Below are positions 26,394 to 33,434 of a stretch of DNA of 62,287 nucleotides, piece after piece. Made by a program: the position numbers and the translations under genes. Each line of letters starts with the position of its first letter. The stretch's first letter is position 1. This DNA is from a virus. The notes under the pieces were generated by a model. It was not told the DNA's origin and did not search any database. It worked only from the letters and a program-made list of their open reading frames with translations. Location of the stretch: IMG/VR virus record IMGVR_UViG_3300011115_000373, positions 1 through 62,287 of that record. One strand, 5' to 3'.

Positions 26394-26578
26394 GCTTGCT
26401 CCTTCGGTTTCTCAAACGAATGCTTGTAAGTTTTAGGCAGCAGCTTGCGGGCCTCAACAATCAAAGCCTTGTCAGGTGGGCCATCGAGCATACGATCAAT
26501 GATGGAGTAGAGCTTGGGCAGCAATGTCTTTAGGGTGGCGGCATACACACTTAGCTGTGCCTCTTCAAGCGGTGTCAT
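26390..26578 (-). CDS. small helical early protein (62 aa)
   Basis: Begins MTPLEEAQLSVYAATLKTLL and has a conserved-looking PPDKALIVEARKLLPKTY end. Weak Shine-Dalgarno (GAGAG) but ATGA coupling with both neighbours. No family recognised. Confidence 0.55.
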   Translation of the reverse strand: MTPLEEAQLSVYAATLKTLLPKLYSIIDRMLDGPPDKALIVEARKLLPKTYKHSFEKPKEQA

Positions 26579-26787
26579 ACTTGCTCTCTCGCTTTCAGCA
26601 TTGCGTCTGCCGCTACATACGCACCTTTTGCGTATACGCTTGCTAATGCATCAGCATTGCTATTTGGATGTGCAATCATTGCTTGCATAGCCAGCCCAGC
26701 AAAATGATCCCGTAGGGTCATGTCCTTGGCATAGCCGCCGTTCTTCACCAGCCATGTGGGGTCAATAGGTGTGATGTCTTCTCTCAT
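26575..26787 (-). CDS. small early phage protein (70 aa)
   Basis: ATG 26787 has AAGGAG 6 bp upstream and is preferred to ATG 26811, which lies in the preceding gene. The motif MTLRDHFAGLAMQAMIA, followed by an Ala-rich helical C-terminus, is typical of a family of short phage proteins of unknown role. Confidence 0.6.
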   Translation of the reverse strand: MREDITPIDPTWLVKNGGYAKDMTLRDHFAGLAMQAMIAHPNSNADALASVYAKGAYVAADAMLKAREQV

Positions 26788-26797
26788 TACTTGCTCC

Positions 26798-27196
26798 TTA
26801 TTGCATGTCAATGTTAGGCAGGATGGTGGATGGCTTGAATATCACACGGTAGTGATAGATGCTAGCCTTGCTTGGCTCCATCTGCTCGACAAAATAAGTT
26901 ACATTGTCAGACAGCCCAAGGAAGTGTTTCTTATACTGGTCAGGGCCAACTTTGCAGGTGATGGATAGCTCACGATTTTTATCGTAGTTACCCAACGAAC
27001 ACAGCCCTTCCACAGTGAGCATGTACTCACCAGTGATGCCGTTGTAAAACACCACACGGCGTGACACTTCAAAACTATCTGCTGCTTTGGACAGATTTTT
27101 AGAGGCAACATTCGCTGCTGAGTCGCAGCCCTGTAGAAGATAAGCTGCTGTCATTAAGACAAGGCCCAGCCCTACCATTCGTGTCTGTTGTTTCAT
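26798..27196 (-). CDS. beta-sandwich-type lipoprotein (132 aa)
   Basis: Signal peptide with a lipobox (LLQGC, lipidated Cys24) followed by a beta-rich mature domain containing YNGITGEYMLTVEG, CKVGPDQYKKHFLGLSDN and YHYRVIFKPS. Phage-encoded lipoproteins of this pattern are placed in the cell envelope of the host, and some exclude superinfecting phages. The C-terminus overlaps the RBS region of the next gene. Export is well supported; the exclusion role is inferred. Confidence 0.7.
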   Translation of the reverse strand: MKQQTRMVGLGLVLMTAAYLLQGCDSAANVASKNLSKAADSFEVSRRVVFYNGITGEYMLTVEGLCSLGNYDKNRELSITCKVGPDQYKKHFLGLSDNVTYFVEQMEPSKASIYHYRVIFKPSTILPNIDMQ

Positions 27197-27600
27197 GCTG
27201 TCACCTCCACCAATTGTTTTGCCAATGATTCACATTCGTTGATGCAATACTCTAAAGTCTTGACCGTATCGCCATCAAAAGATATCTCTCGGTGCAGCCC
27301 TTTGTCATACATTTTTTTATACTTGCCCGACATTAGCTCAGGGTCTTGTGCGTCACCAAGATGGGCGCAGTCGTAGCCCAGCCACCACAGCCCCTCGGAT
27401 GAGGATGGGTAATCGCGTTCGCTCCCTGCATAAGTTAGGCCGCCATGCACATCGGCAGGAACATCATCGTACCCTTTGCTATGATGTGTATGGCTTGCTG
27501 GCACACCAACATAACCGCAACGATGTCCCGCAGGATGAATCACAACTACGGAACGCAAGCCTACTTCTGTTGTCCAATCTTTCTCAACAATAAAACTCAT
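27193..27600 (-). CDS. conserved early phage protein (135 aa)
   Basis: Contains HRCGYVGVPASHTHHSKGYDD and HGGLTYAG, then GLWWLGYDCAHLGD. The His-, Cys- and Asp-rich blocks could bind a metal. Homologous proteins are widespread in phages and prophages in my recollection, without a known function. ATGA overlaps link it to both neighbours; GAGGAG precedes the start. Confidence 0.65.
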   Translation of the reverse strand: MSFIVEKDWTTEVGLRSVVVIHPAGHRCGYVGVPASHTHHSKGYDDVPADVHGGLTYAGSERDYPSSSEGLWWLGYDCAHLGDAQDPELMSGKYKKMYDKGLHREISFDGDTVKTLEYCINECESLAKQLVEVTA

Positions 27601-27827
27601 GCTTGCTCCTCTTCTGTTTCAATAACTGTACACACAAGGGTAGGAAACAACTCATCGATCTGACTCACCATCATAAACTCTTTATTGCTTATTTCTGGAA
27701 TCATAAACATTCCGAAGTAGGCATCAAGCCATTTGCATAGCATCCTTCCTGTTGGGAAGTCTGCATAAAATTCAGCCTTGTCAAACCCATTCTTCTCTGC
27801 CCACTTTTGGCACTGATATAAATTCAT
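27597..27827 (-). CDS. small early phage protein (76 aa)
   Basis: Starts MNLYQCQKWAEKNGFDKAEF and ends acidic (VIETEEEQA). Good Shine-Dalgarno (AAGGAATACAT). It is soluble and aromatic-rich. Coupled to adjacent genes. No family recognised. Confidence 0.6.
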   Translation of the reverse strand: MNLYQCQKWAEKNGFDKAEFYADFPTGRMLCKWLDAYFGMFMIPEISNKEFMMVSQIDELFPTLVCTVIETEEEQA

Positions 27828-28036
27828 ATGTATTCCTTCTTAATGTTAACTGTAATGCATGTACCTTCAAGAACAATAGCTTCTCCAGCAATAGCTGCTT
27901 GCCTACGCATACTTTGCTTTTGAATCTCCATAGACTGTTGGCACTGTGCCTCAGTTTGAAAATATACAACTGCCTGTAAGAAGTTACAATTTGCATTCAT
28001 ACAGGCCCATATCACAGGGATAAATATACTAGCCAT
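27824..28036 (-). CDS. small exported Cys-containing protein (70 aa)
   Basis: The hydrophobic start (MASIFIPVIWACMNANCNFL) is followed by a charged helix and a C-terminal CITVNIKK strand. It is a paralogue of the 65-aa protein at 58422-58619, sharing the order short hydrophobic start, CxFLQ, YF/YY, EC/QC and TCI. The other copy sits in a lysis cassette, so both may be small periplasmic or spanin-like proteins. Shine-Dalgarno AGGATG. Confidence 0.55.
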   Translation of the reverse strand: MASIFIPVIWACMNANCNFLQAVVYFQTEAQCQQSMEIQKQSMRRQAAIAGEAIVLEGTCITVNIKKEYI

Positions 28037-28178
28037 AACTACATCCTTTAGTAAATAAATGAAAAGTGGAATAGCAAGAGGGCTTAACTATTATGTACAC
28101 ACAATAGAAACACACTGCCTGTATCACCACGACAACTCCCAGTAGGTGGAAGAAAGAAAGTATTTTCTGCACCACCAT
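28029..28178 (-). CDS. possible small membrane protein (49 aa)
   Basis: The ATG at 28178 is proposed; the long open frame continues upstream to 28283, but that part (very Arg/Leu-rich) lies inside the real gene 28183-28353. One membrane segment (LLGVVVVIQAVCFYCVYIIV) is predicted. The Shine-Dalgarno is poor (AAAGAG abuts the ATG), so confidence is modest. Confidence 0.4.
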   Translation of the reverse strand: MVVQKILSFFHLLGVVVVIQAVCFYCVYIIVKPSCYSTFHLFTKGCSYG

Positions 28179-28182
28179 CTCT

Positions 28183-28353
28183 TTATTCTTCTTCAGAATC
28201 AAGCAGCAAGTTAAACTTAATAATCTCAAGCACTCCAATAGCCGCAGCCACCGTAATCTTGCCCTCATATTTCTCAATCGCATCTAGGATGTCATCCTCT
28301 AGTTGGTGTACTGCAAGAGTTCCTTTGTTGAAGCCACCTTCGATTACTTCCAT
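28183..28353 (-). CDS. small acidic early protein (56 aa)
   Basis: ATG 28353 to TAA 28183-28185, preceded by AGGAGATGAT. The product starts MEVIEGGFNKGTLAVHQLED and ends LLLDSEEE, a short helical acidic protein. It lies directly after the integrase gene. Function unknown. Confidence 0.6.
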   Translation of the reverse strand: MEVIEGGFNKGTLAVHQLEDDILDAIEKYEGKITVAAAIGVLEIIKFNLLLDSEEE

Positions 28354-28368
28354 ATCATCTCCTGTTGG

Positions 28369-29469
28369 TTAAACAAATCCTCGCATTCTCGCCGCCACTG
28401 TAGCACCCTTGAGTGTGTGCTTCATGTAGGGAGCAACGCTCTGTGGTGTGGCATGGCCTGTCATAGCCATGATGTTAGGAAGAGGCACTTCTGCCTCTAT
28501 CATCTCAGTCACTGCTGTCCTTCGCAGATCCATGAGCAGGATGGCTTTGGGTATGCCAGCCCTGTCCATTATTCTACTGCCAATTCTAGCCAATGAGTTA
28601 GCACTGTATGGAAGTAGCCCACCCTTCTGATCCCTGATGGTGCTAGGTGCTATGTACTGCTGCCAGCCAAAGTCTTTGTGCTGCTGTGCCAGCATCTCTC
28701 GCAGGTTCTCTGATGTAGGCAGGGACACATTAGCCCCACGCTTGCTCTGCTCAAGGGTTAGTGTACCTGTGCCACTGTCGTAGTTGCTCCACTTGAGCAG
28801 CCTGACATCTCCTAACCTCTGCCCCCACTCATATGCCATCTGCACTATGAGTCCTACATTACGCAGCCTGAACTCGCTGTATGCCACCGTTAGGAATGCA
28901 GCCACATGCTCCTTCTCCCACACCACCTTGCGCTGCTTGTCTGCCCGCTTAAGTATGTGTGTGAATGGGTTGTGTGTGGTGTATCCATTGCGGATGGCGT
29001 GGTTGAACAGCAGCTTGTACACAGCTAGGCTGTGGTTGGCTAGGCTCACACTGCTGGTGGCATGGATGTCATAGACACGCTGACACATGGGGGTTAGGAT
29101 GTCGCACAGCTTAGCCTTAGCCAAGGGTACACCTCCCACCCTATCATGCAACCAGCGTGACAAGTAGTAGTCGTAGTCTGATCGTGTCTTAAACTCAAGC
29201 TTTTGATAGCCTAAACTATCCTTATAGTTTATTAACAGATCAGATACAGTGGATGTGCTGGATAAATTCTTTAGACGCTTACGCTCTTCGCGCCACTCAT
29301 CCAAGATTTTATTCTGTTCATCCGCATACTTGAAAGCAATCTTCCAGTTGTTACCCAGCGACTTACTCTCCACCACCCCTGCCTCAATAGCAGACGATGG
29401 TGGATTGTATCGATAGATAACACCAGTTGGTTTATCTTCTCGCATTAGGTAGCGGGGAAGCTTATTCAC
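28369..29469 (-). CDS. int: tyrosine recombinase / integrase (366 aa)
   Basis: It has an N-terminal arm-binding part, a SAM-like core-binding domain (~70-175) and a catalytic domain. Visible catalytic residues are Arg218 (EWGQRLGDV), Lys243 (EQSKRG), Arg316 (MDLRRTAV), His339 (TGHAT) and Tyr348 (APYMKHT). The first His of the usual HxxR motif is replaced by Met313. It would integrate the phage or resolve multimers. No CI-type repressor or excisionase is recognisable in the window, and no attP could be assigned. The 8-bp overlap with the ADP-ribosylglycohydrolase indicates one transcript. Confidence 0.88.
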   Translation of the reverse strand: MNKLPRYLMREDKPTGVIYRYNPPSSAIEAGVVESKSLGNNWKIAFKYADEQNKILDEWREERKRLKNLSSTSTVSDLLINYKDSLGYQKLEFKTRSDYDYYLSRWLHDRVGGVPLAKAKLCDILTPMCQRVYDIHATSSVSLANHSLAVYKLLFNHAIRNGYTTHNPFTHILKRADKQRKVVWEKEHVAAFLTVAYSEFRLRNVGLIVQMAYEWGQRLGDVRLLKWSNYDSGTGTLTLEQSKRGANVSLPTSENLREMLAQQHKDFGWQQYIAPSTIRDQKGGLLPYSANSLARIGSRIMDRAGIPKAILLMDLRRTAVTEMIEAEVPLPNIMAMTGHATPQSVAPYMKHTLKGATVAARMRGFV

Positions 29470-30343
29470 CTACCATCTCCTCTGCCATACGCTCAGGAAT
29501 TCGAACAGTTCCCATGTCATACAGCTTTTCAGCCATGTCCAACAACTCATCCCGTTTAGCCAGTGCCTTTAGCCACCGCTTAGGGATGTCCTTGTACCCA
29601 TACATAGCACCAGCCATCATGCCTGTCACTGCACCCACTGTGTCTGCATCGTGGCCCTTGTTAACAGCATGCACCACAGCATCCTCAAAGCATGTGTTCA
29701 TGTAGCAGGATTGGGACGCTTGAACATAAGCATGCATGATGGATCCGCTGTTGTCTCTGCCACTGCTACGGATGTTGAAGCTACGCAGTTTGTTGTAGTT
29801 GGTGTACATCTTACCCGCCATGCACTCAACAATGAAAGCCGCTGTGTACCGGACAACATCAGGACTACCATGAGTCATCAGCGACACAGCAACACCCTCA
29901 GCAACAGCCATACCTACAGTGTCATGGTTGGCTAGCATGATGGGAGCTAGTCGCATGATGGAGCCATTGCCACTGGCCTTAGTGTCTGCGCTGCCAGCAT
30001 AGGGAAACTCAGATGTCATACGGCTAATAGCACCGGAACAAGTGCGGCCTATGTCAAAGACATAGTTTCGTGTACCGAAGTGTCCACTCTTTTTCCATGT
30101 CTTGAAGTTGCTAGCAATCTCAGCAGGATCGAAGCCGCCTTTGCTAATGTAGGCTTCAGCAATGGCAACAGCCATAGCCCCATCATCAGTCCACTCGCCA
30201 GCCTCTGTGCTGTGTACACCACCACCTGTCATCTCGCTATGCACACCCTTGATCTCATGGGGACGGAGGAATTCCAGCGGTGCACCTAGTGCATCGCCAA
30301 CAAACAATCCCATGAACATGCCAATGGCATTGTCTTTAATCAT
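29462..30343 (-). CDS. ADP-ribosylglycohydrolase (DraG/ARH family, 293 aa)
   Basis: Removes ADP-ribose from modified targets. Metal-binding motifs are present: GDALGAPLEF (~16-25), EWTDDGAMA (Thr52-Asp53-Asp54), GNGSIMRLAP (~125-134) and KGHDADTVGAVTGMMAGAM (~229-248), with the second Asp pair of the dinuclear centre. Length is normal for the family. In a phage it could reverse host ADP-ribosylation-based defence or regulate a phage ART; a candidate ART-like domain is at ~12862-13230. The target is unknown. Confidence 0.88.
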   Translation of the reverse strand: MIKDNAIGMFMGLFVGDALGAPLEFLRPHEIKGVHSEMTGGGVHSTEAGEWTDDGAMAVAIAEAYISKGGFDPAEIASNFKTWKKSGHFGTRNYVFDIGRTCSGAISRMTSEFPYAGSADTKASGNGSIMRLAPIMLANHDTVGMAVAEGVAVSLMTHGSPDVVRYTAAFIVECMAGKMYTNYNKLRSFNIRSSGRDNSGSIMHAYVQASQSCYMNTCFEDAVVHAVNKGHDADTVGAVTGMMAGAMYGYKDIPKRWLKALAKRDELLDMAEKLYDMGTVRIPERMAEEMVGE

Positions 30344-30536
30344 TGGTATTCACTTTCAAATGTTTCAGGTAGCCACGAAGACGGGTGATCTGTGCTGTAC
30401 GGTAGGCAATGATGGAGTCAGCGTATTCCGCTGCTGTCTCTGCTTCCAGCAGGGAAAGCTCAGCCTCTGCTAGCTCAGCACTCACTGACTCCAACACGGT
30501 GATTTGTTTAAATACTTTGCGAATGAATTGATACAT
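30336..30536 (-). CDS. small coiled-coil protein (66 aa)
   Basis: Leu/Ala/Glu-rich helix (SVSAELAEAELSLLEAETAA) followed by a basic end. Shine-Dalgarno AAGGAAATACATC. Its untranslated leader carries the structured RNA element at 30626-30700, so its translation may be controlled by that RNA. No family recognised. Confidence 0.6.
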   Translation of the reverse strand: MYQFIRKVFKQITVLESVSAELAEAELSLLEAETAAEYADSIIAYRTAQITRLRGYLKHLKVNTND

Positions 30537-30625
30537 GATGTATTTCCTTGAAATAAAAAATAGGAAGCCCTGTCATAAGAGTCGATAGCTATCGCCATTC
30601 TCTTTGATAGCAAGGATTCCCGAAA

Positions 30626-30700
30626 GGTGGGGTACTCGCTGCACTGCGCTTGCTGTATTCCCAGCAGAACTAGGCAGGGCGCAGCATCCGCTTTCCCCCG
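30626..30700 (-). ncRNA. structured RNA element, copy 1 (leader of 30336-30536)
   Basis: Minus-strand RNA between two genes. The outer strands GGGG/CCCC close an internal loop whose sides (GAAAGCGGAT and GCAGCGAGTA) are identical to copy 2. The inner helix CUGCGC/GCGCAG differs from copy 2 by a compensatory C-G for U-A change. The tip holds a small hairpin (UGCUG...CAGCA). There is no U-tract, so this is not a simple terminator. A cis-regulatory leader or small RNA is inferred; no Rfam family was recognised. Confidence 0.6.
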
Positions 30701-30709
30701 TAAATCAAC

Positions 30710-30916
30710 TTAATAATCCATTGCACTACGAATGTCACGGATACGCATCTTGAGCAGGGGCTGAAGATCAATCTTGCTTTGCTCAAGGCGGGCAAGTTCC
30801 ATCTTCAAGGCATGGATGCGGTTGTCAATGTTCTCTTCAACGGTGGGGTTGTGGTCATTGATTTTTGGGCCTACCATTTGTGCCTCAGCAGCGTAAGTCT
30901 TTTCTAGATAATTCAT
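30710..30916 (-). CDS. small coiled-coil protein (68 aa)
   Basis: Starts MNYLEKTYAAEAQMVGPKIN, then NIDNRIHALKMELARLEQ forms a coiled coil. AAAGGAAT precedes the ATG. It lies between the two copies of the structured RNA, with copy 2 as its leader and copy 1 just after its stop. Unknown function. Confidence 0.6.
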   Translation of the reverse strand: MNYLEKTYAAEAQMVGPKINDHNPTVEENIDNRIHALKMELARLEQSKIDLQPLLKMRIRDIRSAMDY

Positions 30917-30941
30917 TTTGAAATTCCTTTAAGTTAAAAAT

Positions 30942-31025
30942 GGTGGGGTACTCGCTGCACTGTGCCTAGCCGTCAGTTCAAGATCGGGCCTTGCAAGTTT
31001 GTCGCACAGCATCCGCTTTCCCCCG
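30942..31025 (-). ncRNA. structured RNA element, copy 2 (leader of 30710-30916)
   Basis: Same architecture as copy 1, with a longer tip (84 nt against 75 nt). The inner helix is CUGUGC/GCACAG, and the tip contains CAAG...CUUG. Flanking strands are invariant (19 nt on the 5' side up to the covarying base, about 20 nt on the 3' side) while the tip has no similarity, which argues for a conserved RNA fold. It starts 15 bp after the DUF932 stop. Confidence 0.6.
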
Positions 31026-31040
31026 AAACCTGCCTAAAAA

Positions 31041-31982
31041 TTAAGCAATTGCTGTCTCGGCAACAGCCCAGCCATGAGGAGCCACCTCTTCTACGGCTGT
31101 GCCACAATAGGCATCTGCAATTGTCCACAGTTCGCTGTTGACACGGATCCCCTCAGACACACTGCTGATGGGGCGGGCTTTCCGCATAATGCCAGTGTCA
31201 CCATGCTTTGTGTTGGCCTTGCTGAGGCTACGAACAAACGCATTACCCCGCACCACCGCTTCCTGAATACGATTGAACACAGTGAATGCATCCATGTAAT
31301 CGTCTTCGTTACGCTGCACTGCCAATGCATCACGCACCGTCTTCTCTGTGGCATAGGAGCCAAAGGGAACGCTTTCGGAATAGGGCAGGTCTGTGATGAT
31401 GTCATCAAACATTTTCCAGCGAGTCTGAACACCCTTACGGGCCATGTCAGCAGCATCACCGTAGGACAGCTTGGTGCAGCGCAGCTTTTCGATACGCTCC
31501 ATCAGCAGAGGCAGCGAGTTAACGGTGCTAGCCAGCATATCTTCGAAGCCGTTGATCGACTTAGCGCTGTGGTACATACGGGATTGGAACCCATCACCAG
31601 CAACGATGCCGTTGGAGCAGATGAAGCGGAAACAACCAGCAAACAAACGCACACTGCTGCTACCATCATGGCTGTTGTAGAGAATAATCTCAGGGCGAAC
31701 ATCACCGATGATGTCTTCGGTGTGGTAGGTTTTGGCAAAGCTCAGCATGTGGCTGGAGTGCTGTGCCTCACCCTTGCGGCTCTTCTTCTGAGCAGCTTGC
31801 ATGGGGAAGTAACCGAAGTCTGCCAACACAGGCAGCAATTGGGCAGTGTTCAGCGAAGCGTAACGCTCTGACAAGCCCTCTGCTTTGGTGCTGCTGAATA
31901 CAGCAGGAGCCAACTGCTGGATCCGCTCATTGGTCAGAGCAGTGTTGTTGGCATTACGGGAGAAGATGAGATGCTTTTGCAT
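31041..31982 (-). CDS. DUF932 phage/plasmid protein (313 aa)
   Basis: Matches the DUF932 family of phages and plasmids: YNSHDGSSSVRLFAGCFRFICSNG block (~105-128), then GFEDM and long helices, and a C-terminal RMRK-like part. The family is widespread and often highly expressed early; its function is unknown. A sigma70-like promoter at 32031-32058 and AAGGAA Shine-Dalgarno precede it. Codons are GC-richer (CGC, GTG) than in nearby small genes, consistent with high expression. Confidence 0.82.
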   Translation of the reverse strand: MQKHLIFSRNANNTALTNERIQQLAPAVFSSTKAEGLSERYASLNTAQLLPVLADFGYFPMQAAQKKSRKGEAQHSSHMLSFAKTYHTEDIIGDVRPEIILYNSHDGSSSVRLFAGCFRFICSNGIVAGDGFQSRMYHSAKSINGFEDMLASTVNSLPLLMERIEKLRCTKLSYGDAADMARKGVQTRWKMFDDIITDLPYSESVPFGSYATEKTVRDALAVQRNEDDYMDAFTVFNRIQEAVVRGNAFVRSLSKANTKHGDTGIMRKARPISSVSEGIRVNSELWTIADAYCGTAVEEVAPHGWAVAETAIA

Positions 31983-32030
31983 ACGAAAGTTCCTTATAGG
32001 AGGGTTGAGAAAACGAAATAAAGCGGCGTT

Positions 32031-32058
32031 AATTTACCACTTTCCACAGGGCTGTCAA
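32031..32058 (-). promoter_or_regulatory. putative sigma70 promoter before DUF932 gene
   Basis: On the minus strand TTGACA (32053-32058), 16-bp spacer, TAAATT (32031-32036). The -35 is perfect and sits inside a hairpin (ACAGGG...CCCTGT, ~32045-32066) formed by the end of the upstream transcript. It would start RNA about 42 nt before the DUF932 start. Confidence 0.5.
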
Positions 32059-32079
32059 GTCCCTGTAGAAAATGTCCTA

Positions 32080-32310
32080 CTATTTCGTAGGGCTATTGGT
32101 CTTCTTCACCAGTGGAATCACCGTGGTGAACGCTGATATATGCACCACCTCACCGAACATGTTAGTGCAGTAGCTGTACATGCCATCAATGTGATCGAAG
32201 TGCAGCACATAATCTGTGGCTGGCATCTTGATGAAGCTGTTGTTCGGTACTTTGTACAGCAACTCAATCGGTAGCTGTTCGTAGTCGTTGATGTCTATCT
32301 CGGTTAGCAT
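32080..32310 (-). CDS. small early protein (76 aa)
   Basis: Starts MLTEIDINDYEQLPIELLYK; beta-rich, with VLHFDHIDGMYSYC. The stop lies just before the DUF932 promoter. No family recognised and no clear motif. Coding is supported by a strong RBS (AAAGGAATGAC) and tight packing with neighbours. Confidence 0.6.
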   Translation of the reverse strand: MLTEIDINDYEQLPIELLYKVPNNSFIKMPATDYVLHFDHIDGMYSYCTNMFGEVVHISAFTTVIPLVKKTNSPTK

Positions 32311-32311
32311 G

Positions 32312-32479
32312 TCATTCCTTTGCGTTAAGTTGTTGGTGACGGTAGATATCTAGCTTTAGCTCTTGCTGACCAGCAGCATATCCCCTGTCGTAGTCTGCTT
32401 GAGCCAGTGCCAAATCGCCGAAGCTCACTCTCGCTGCTGCCCTGTAGCCACAGATGAATCCGTATTCGTAGAATGACAT
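32312..32479 (-). CDS. small early protein (55 aa)
   Basis: ATG 32479 to TGA 32312-32314. Product MSFYEYGFICGYRAAARVSF then YDRGYAAGQQELKLDIY. The G-x-x-A/G-x-x-x-x-G spacing recalls RMF-like helical hairpins (compare the protein at 14122), but it is weak. Packed between genes with 1-3 bp gaps. Confidence 0.55.
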   Translation of the reverse strand: MSFYEYGFICGYRAAARVSFGDLALAQADYDRGYAAGQQELKLDIYRHQQLNAKE

Positions 32480-32482
32480 GCA

Positions 32483-32917
32483 TCACCCCTCAAACTTGTA
32501 TGATGCCATCAAACGCTTACCAGCTTTGTTACTGCCGGTATCCACTATAGCCCCATCCACTACAGCAACGGCATGCCTTGTTATTACAACAACATACCTC
32601 CCTTTGGGGTGACGCTCTAGGAATGTCTCTAGTGTCATACTCTTTGGACGGAAAGGAACGCTGCGCTTTTCAGACAGCCGCCGCATTCTCTCGCCGTAGT
32701 AGGTGACATCGAAAGCACCAGCCATCGTATACACCTTGTCTAGTACATCCCAAGGTGTGCCTCTGCCCCGTGGTCTACCCTCTTGTGCCATGAGTCGCAA
32801 TGCTACGGGGTAGGGGTAAGCACCTACATTGGCAATCGCTCTCACAGCACAATCATTCTTTTCGACAATGCCGAAGTCGGCGGGTACATATCCAATGGAT
32901 TTAGGTATGATATACAT
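32483..32917 (-). CDS. putative papain-like / C39-like cysteine protease (144 aa)
   Basis: The N-terminal block EKNDCAVRAIANV puts Cys23 at the start of a helix. The C-terminal block VVVITRHAVAVVDGAIVDTG has His115 at a strand start and Asp121/Asp126 next. This Cys-helix / His-strand / Asp layout is that of papain-fold peptidases and related amidases. A target is not known; phage proteins of this type might cut a host or phage protein. The leader has the SD-pairing mini-hairpin (32922-32934). Confidence 0.6.
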   Translation of the reverse strand: MYIIPKSIGYVPADFGIVEKNDCAVRAIANVGAYPYPVALRLMAQEGRPRGRGTPWDVLDKVYTMAGAFDVTYYGERMRRLSEKRSVPFRPKSMTLETFLERHPKGRYVVVITRHAVAVVDGAIVDTGSNKAGKRLMASYKFEG

Positions 32918-32921
32918 AAGT

Positions 32922-32934
32922 TTCCTTTCAGGAA
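32922..32934 (-). promoter_or_regulatory. SD mini-hairpin before the 32917 start
   Basis: On the minus strand TTCCT-GAA-AGGAA, followed by AC and the ATG. The Shine-Dalgarno AGGAA is paired in a 5-bp hairpin with a 3-nt loop. Same motif at 34068, 34213, 34686, 34915 and 36053. Confidence 0.6.
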
Positions 32935-32941
32935 TGAGAAG

Positions 32942-33211
32942 TTAAACGGTTGGTTGGTAGCTTTCGTAAGACCTGATTTTGCTAGCCTTGTCGGTGTGTT
33001 TGTAAACAAACTTGATACGAACACCCCGTTGGTGTAGCTCACCACACAGCAGCCCTAAGTCATGGTCTTCCTCTAGGTACACATTATCCCGTAGCTGGTA
33101 GCTGCAATCGCTTACACCCTGTGCCAGCCCTAGATTGTCTATGACCTGACGCTTCACCTTACCCCATGAGTGTGCTGGGTCTGAGTACACCATGATGGTG
33201 AATGTCTTCAT
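32942..33211 (-). CDS. early protein (89 aa)
   Basis: Starts MKTFTIMVYSDPAHSWGKVK, then an HDLGLLCGELHQRGVRIKFV segment. An alternating beta/alpha pattern could form a small ferredoxin-like fold. It overlaps the upstream gene by ATGA. No family recognised. Confidence 0.6.
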   Translation of the reverse strand: MKTFTIMVYSDPAHSWGKVKRQVIDNLGLAQGVSDCSYQLRDNVYLEEDHDLGLLCGELHQRGVRIKFVYKHTDKASKIRSYESYQPTV

Positions 33212-33432
33212 GCATATTCCCCTGCTGTGTTACGCTTCTTGATGGCCTTGTTGATGGCGGGGTACGGAGTAGGCTCCAGCAGCACATCATATCCCAATCG
33301 GGCTATCTTAGCCAGTGCTGCCACCGTCAGTGTCTTCGTGCCGCAAAGCTCAGCGAAGAGCAGGGCTTTGTCGCAGATCGGATACGCTGTAGGTACGCCG
33401 TAGTTTTCTTTGATGTGAATAGAAATTTGCAT
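33208..33432 (-). CDS. early protein (74 aa)
   Basis: Start at ATG 33432 (MQISIHIKENYG), overlapping by 2 bp... the upstream stop region; ATG 33444 lies inside the preceding gene. Contains YPICDKALLFAELCGTKTLT and an Ala-rich helix, resembling a small DNA-binding helical domain, but no clear HTH. Function unknown. Confidence 0.55.
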   Translation of the reverse strand: MQISIHIKENYGVPTAYPICDKALLFAELCGTKTLTVAALAKIARLGYDVLLEPTPYPAINKAIKKRNTAGEYA

Positions 33433-33434
33433 AA

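Noticed and set aside
28179-28283. Upstream part of the frame 28029-28283
   Set aside because: Arg/Leu-rich, and it lies inside the better gene 28183-28353; only the downstream part from ATG 28178 is kept, with low confidence.
31074-31871. 265-aa open frame antisense to DUF932 gene
   Set aside because: Shadow of a GC-rich coding sequence; no RBS, no known motif, against the direction of the arm.
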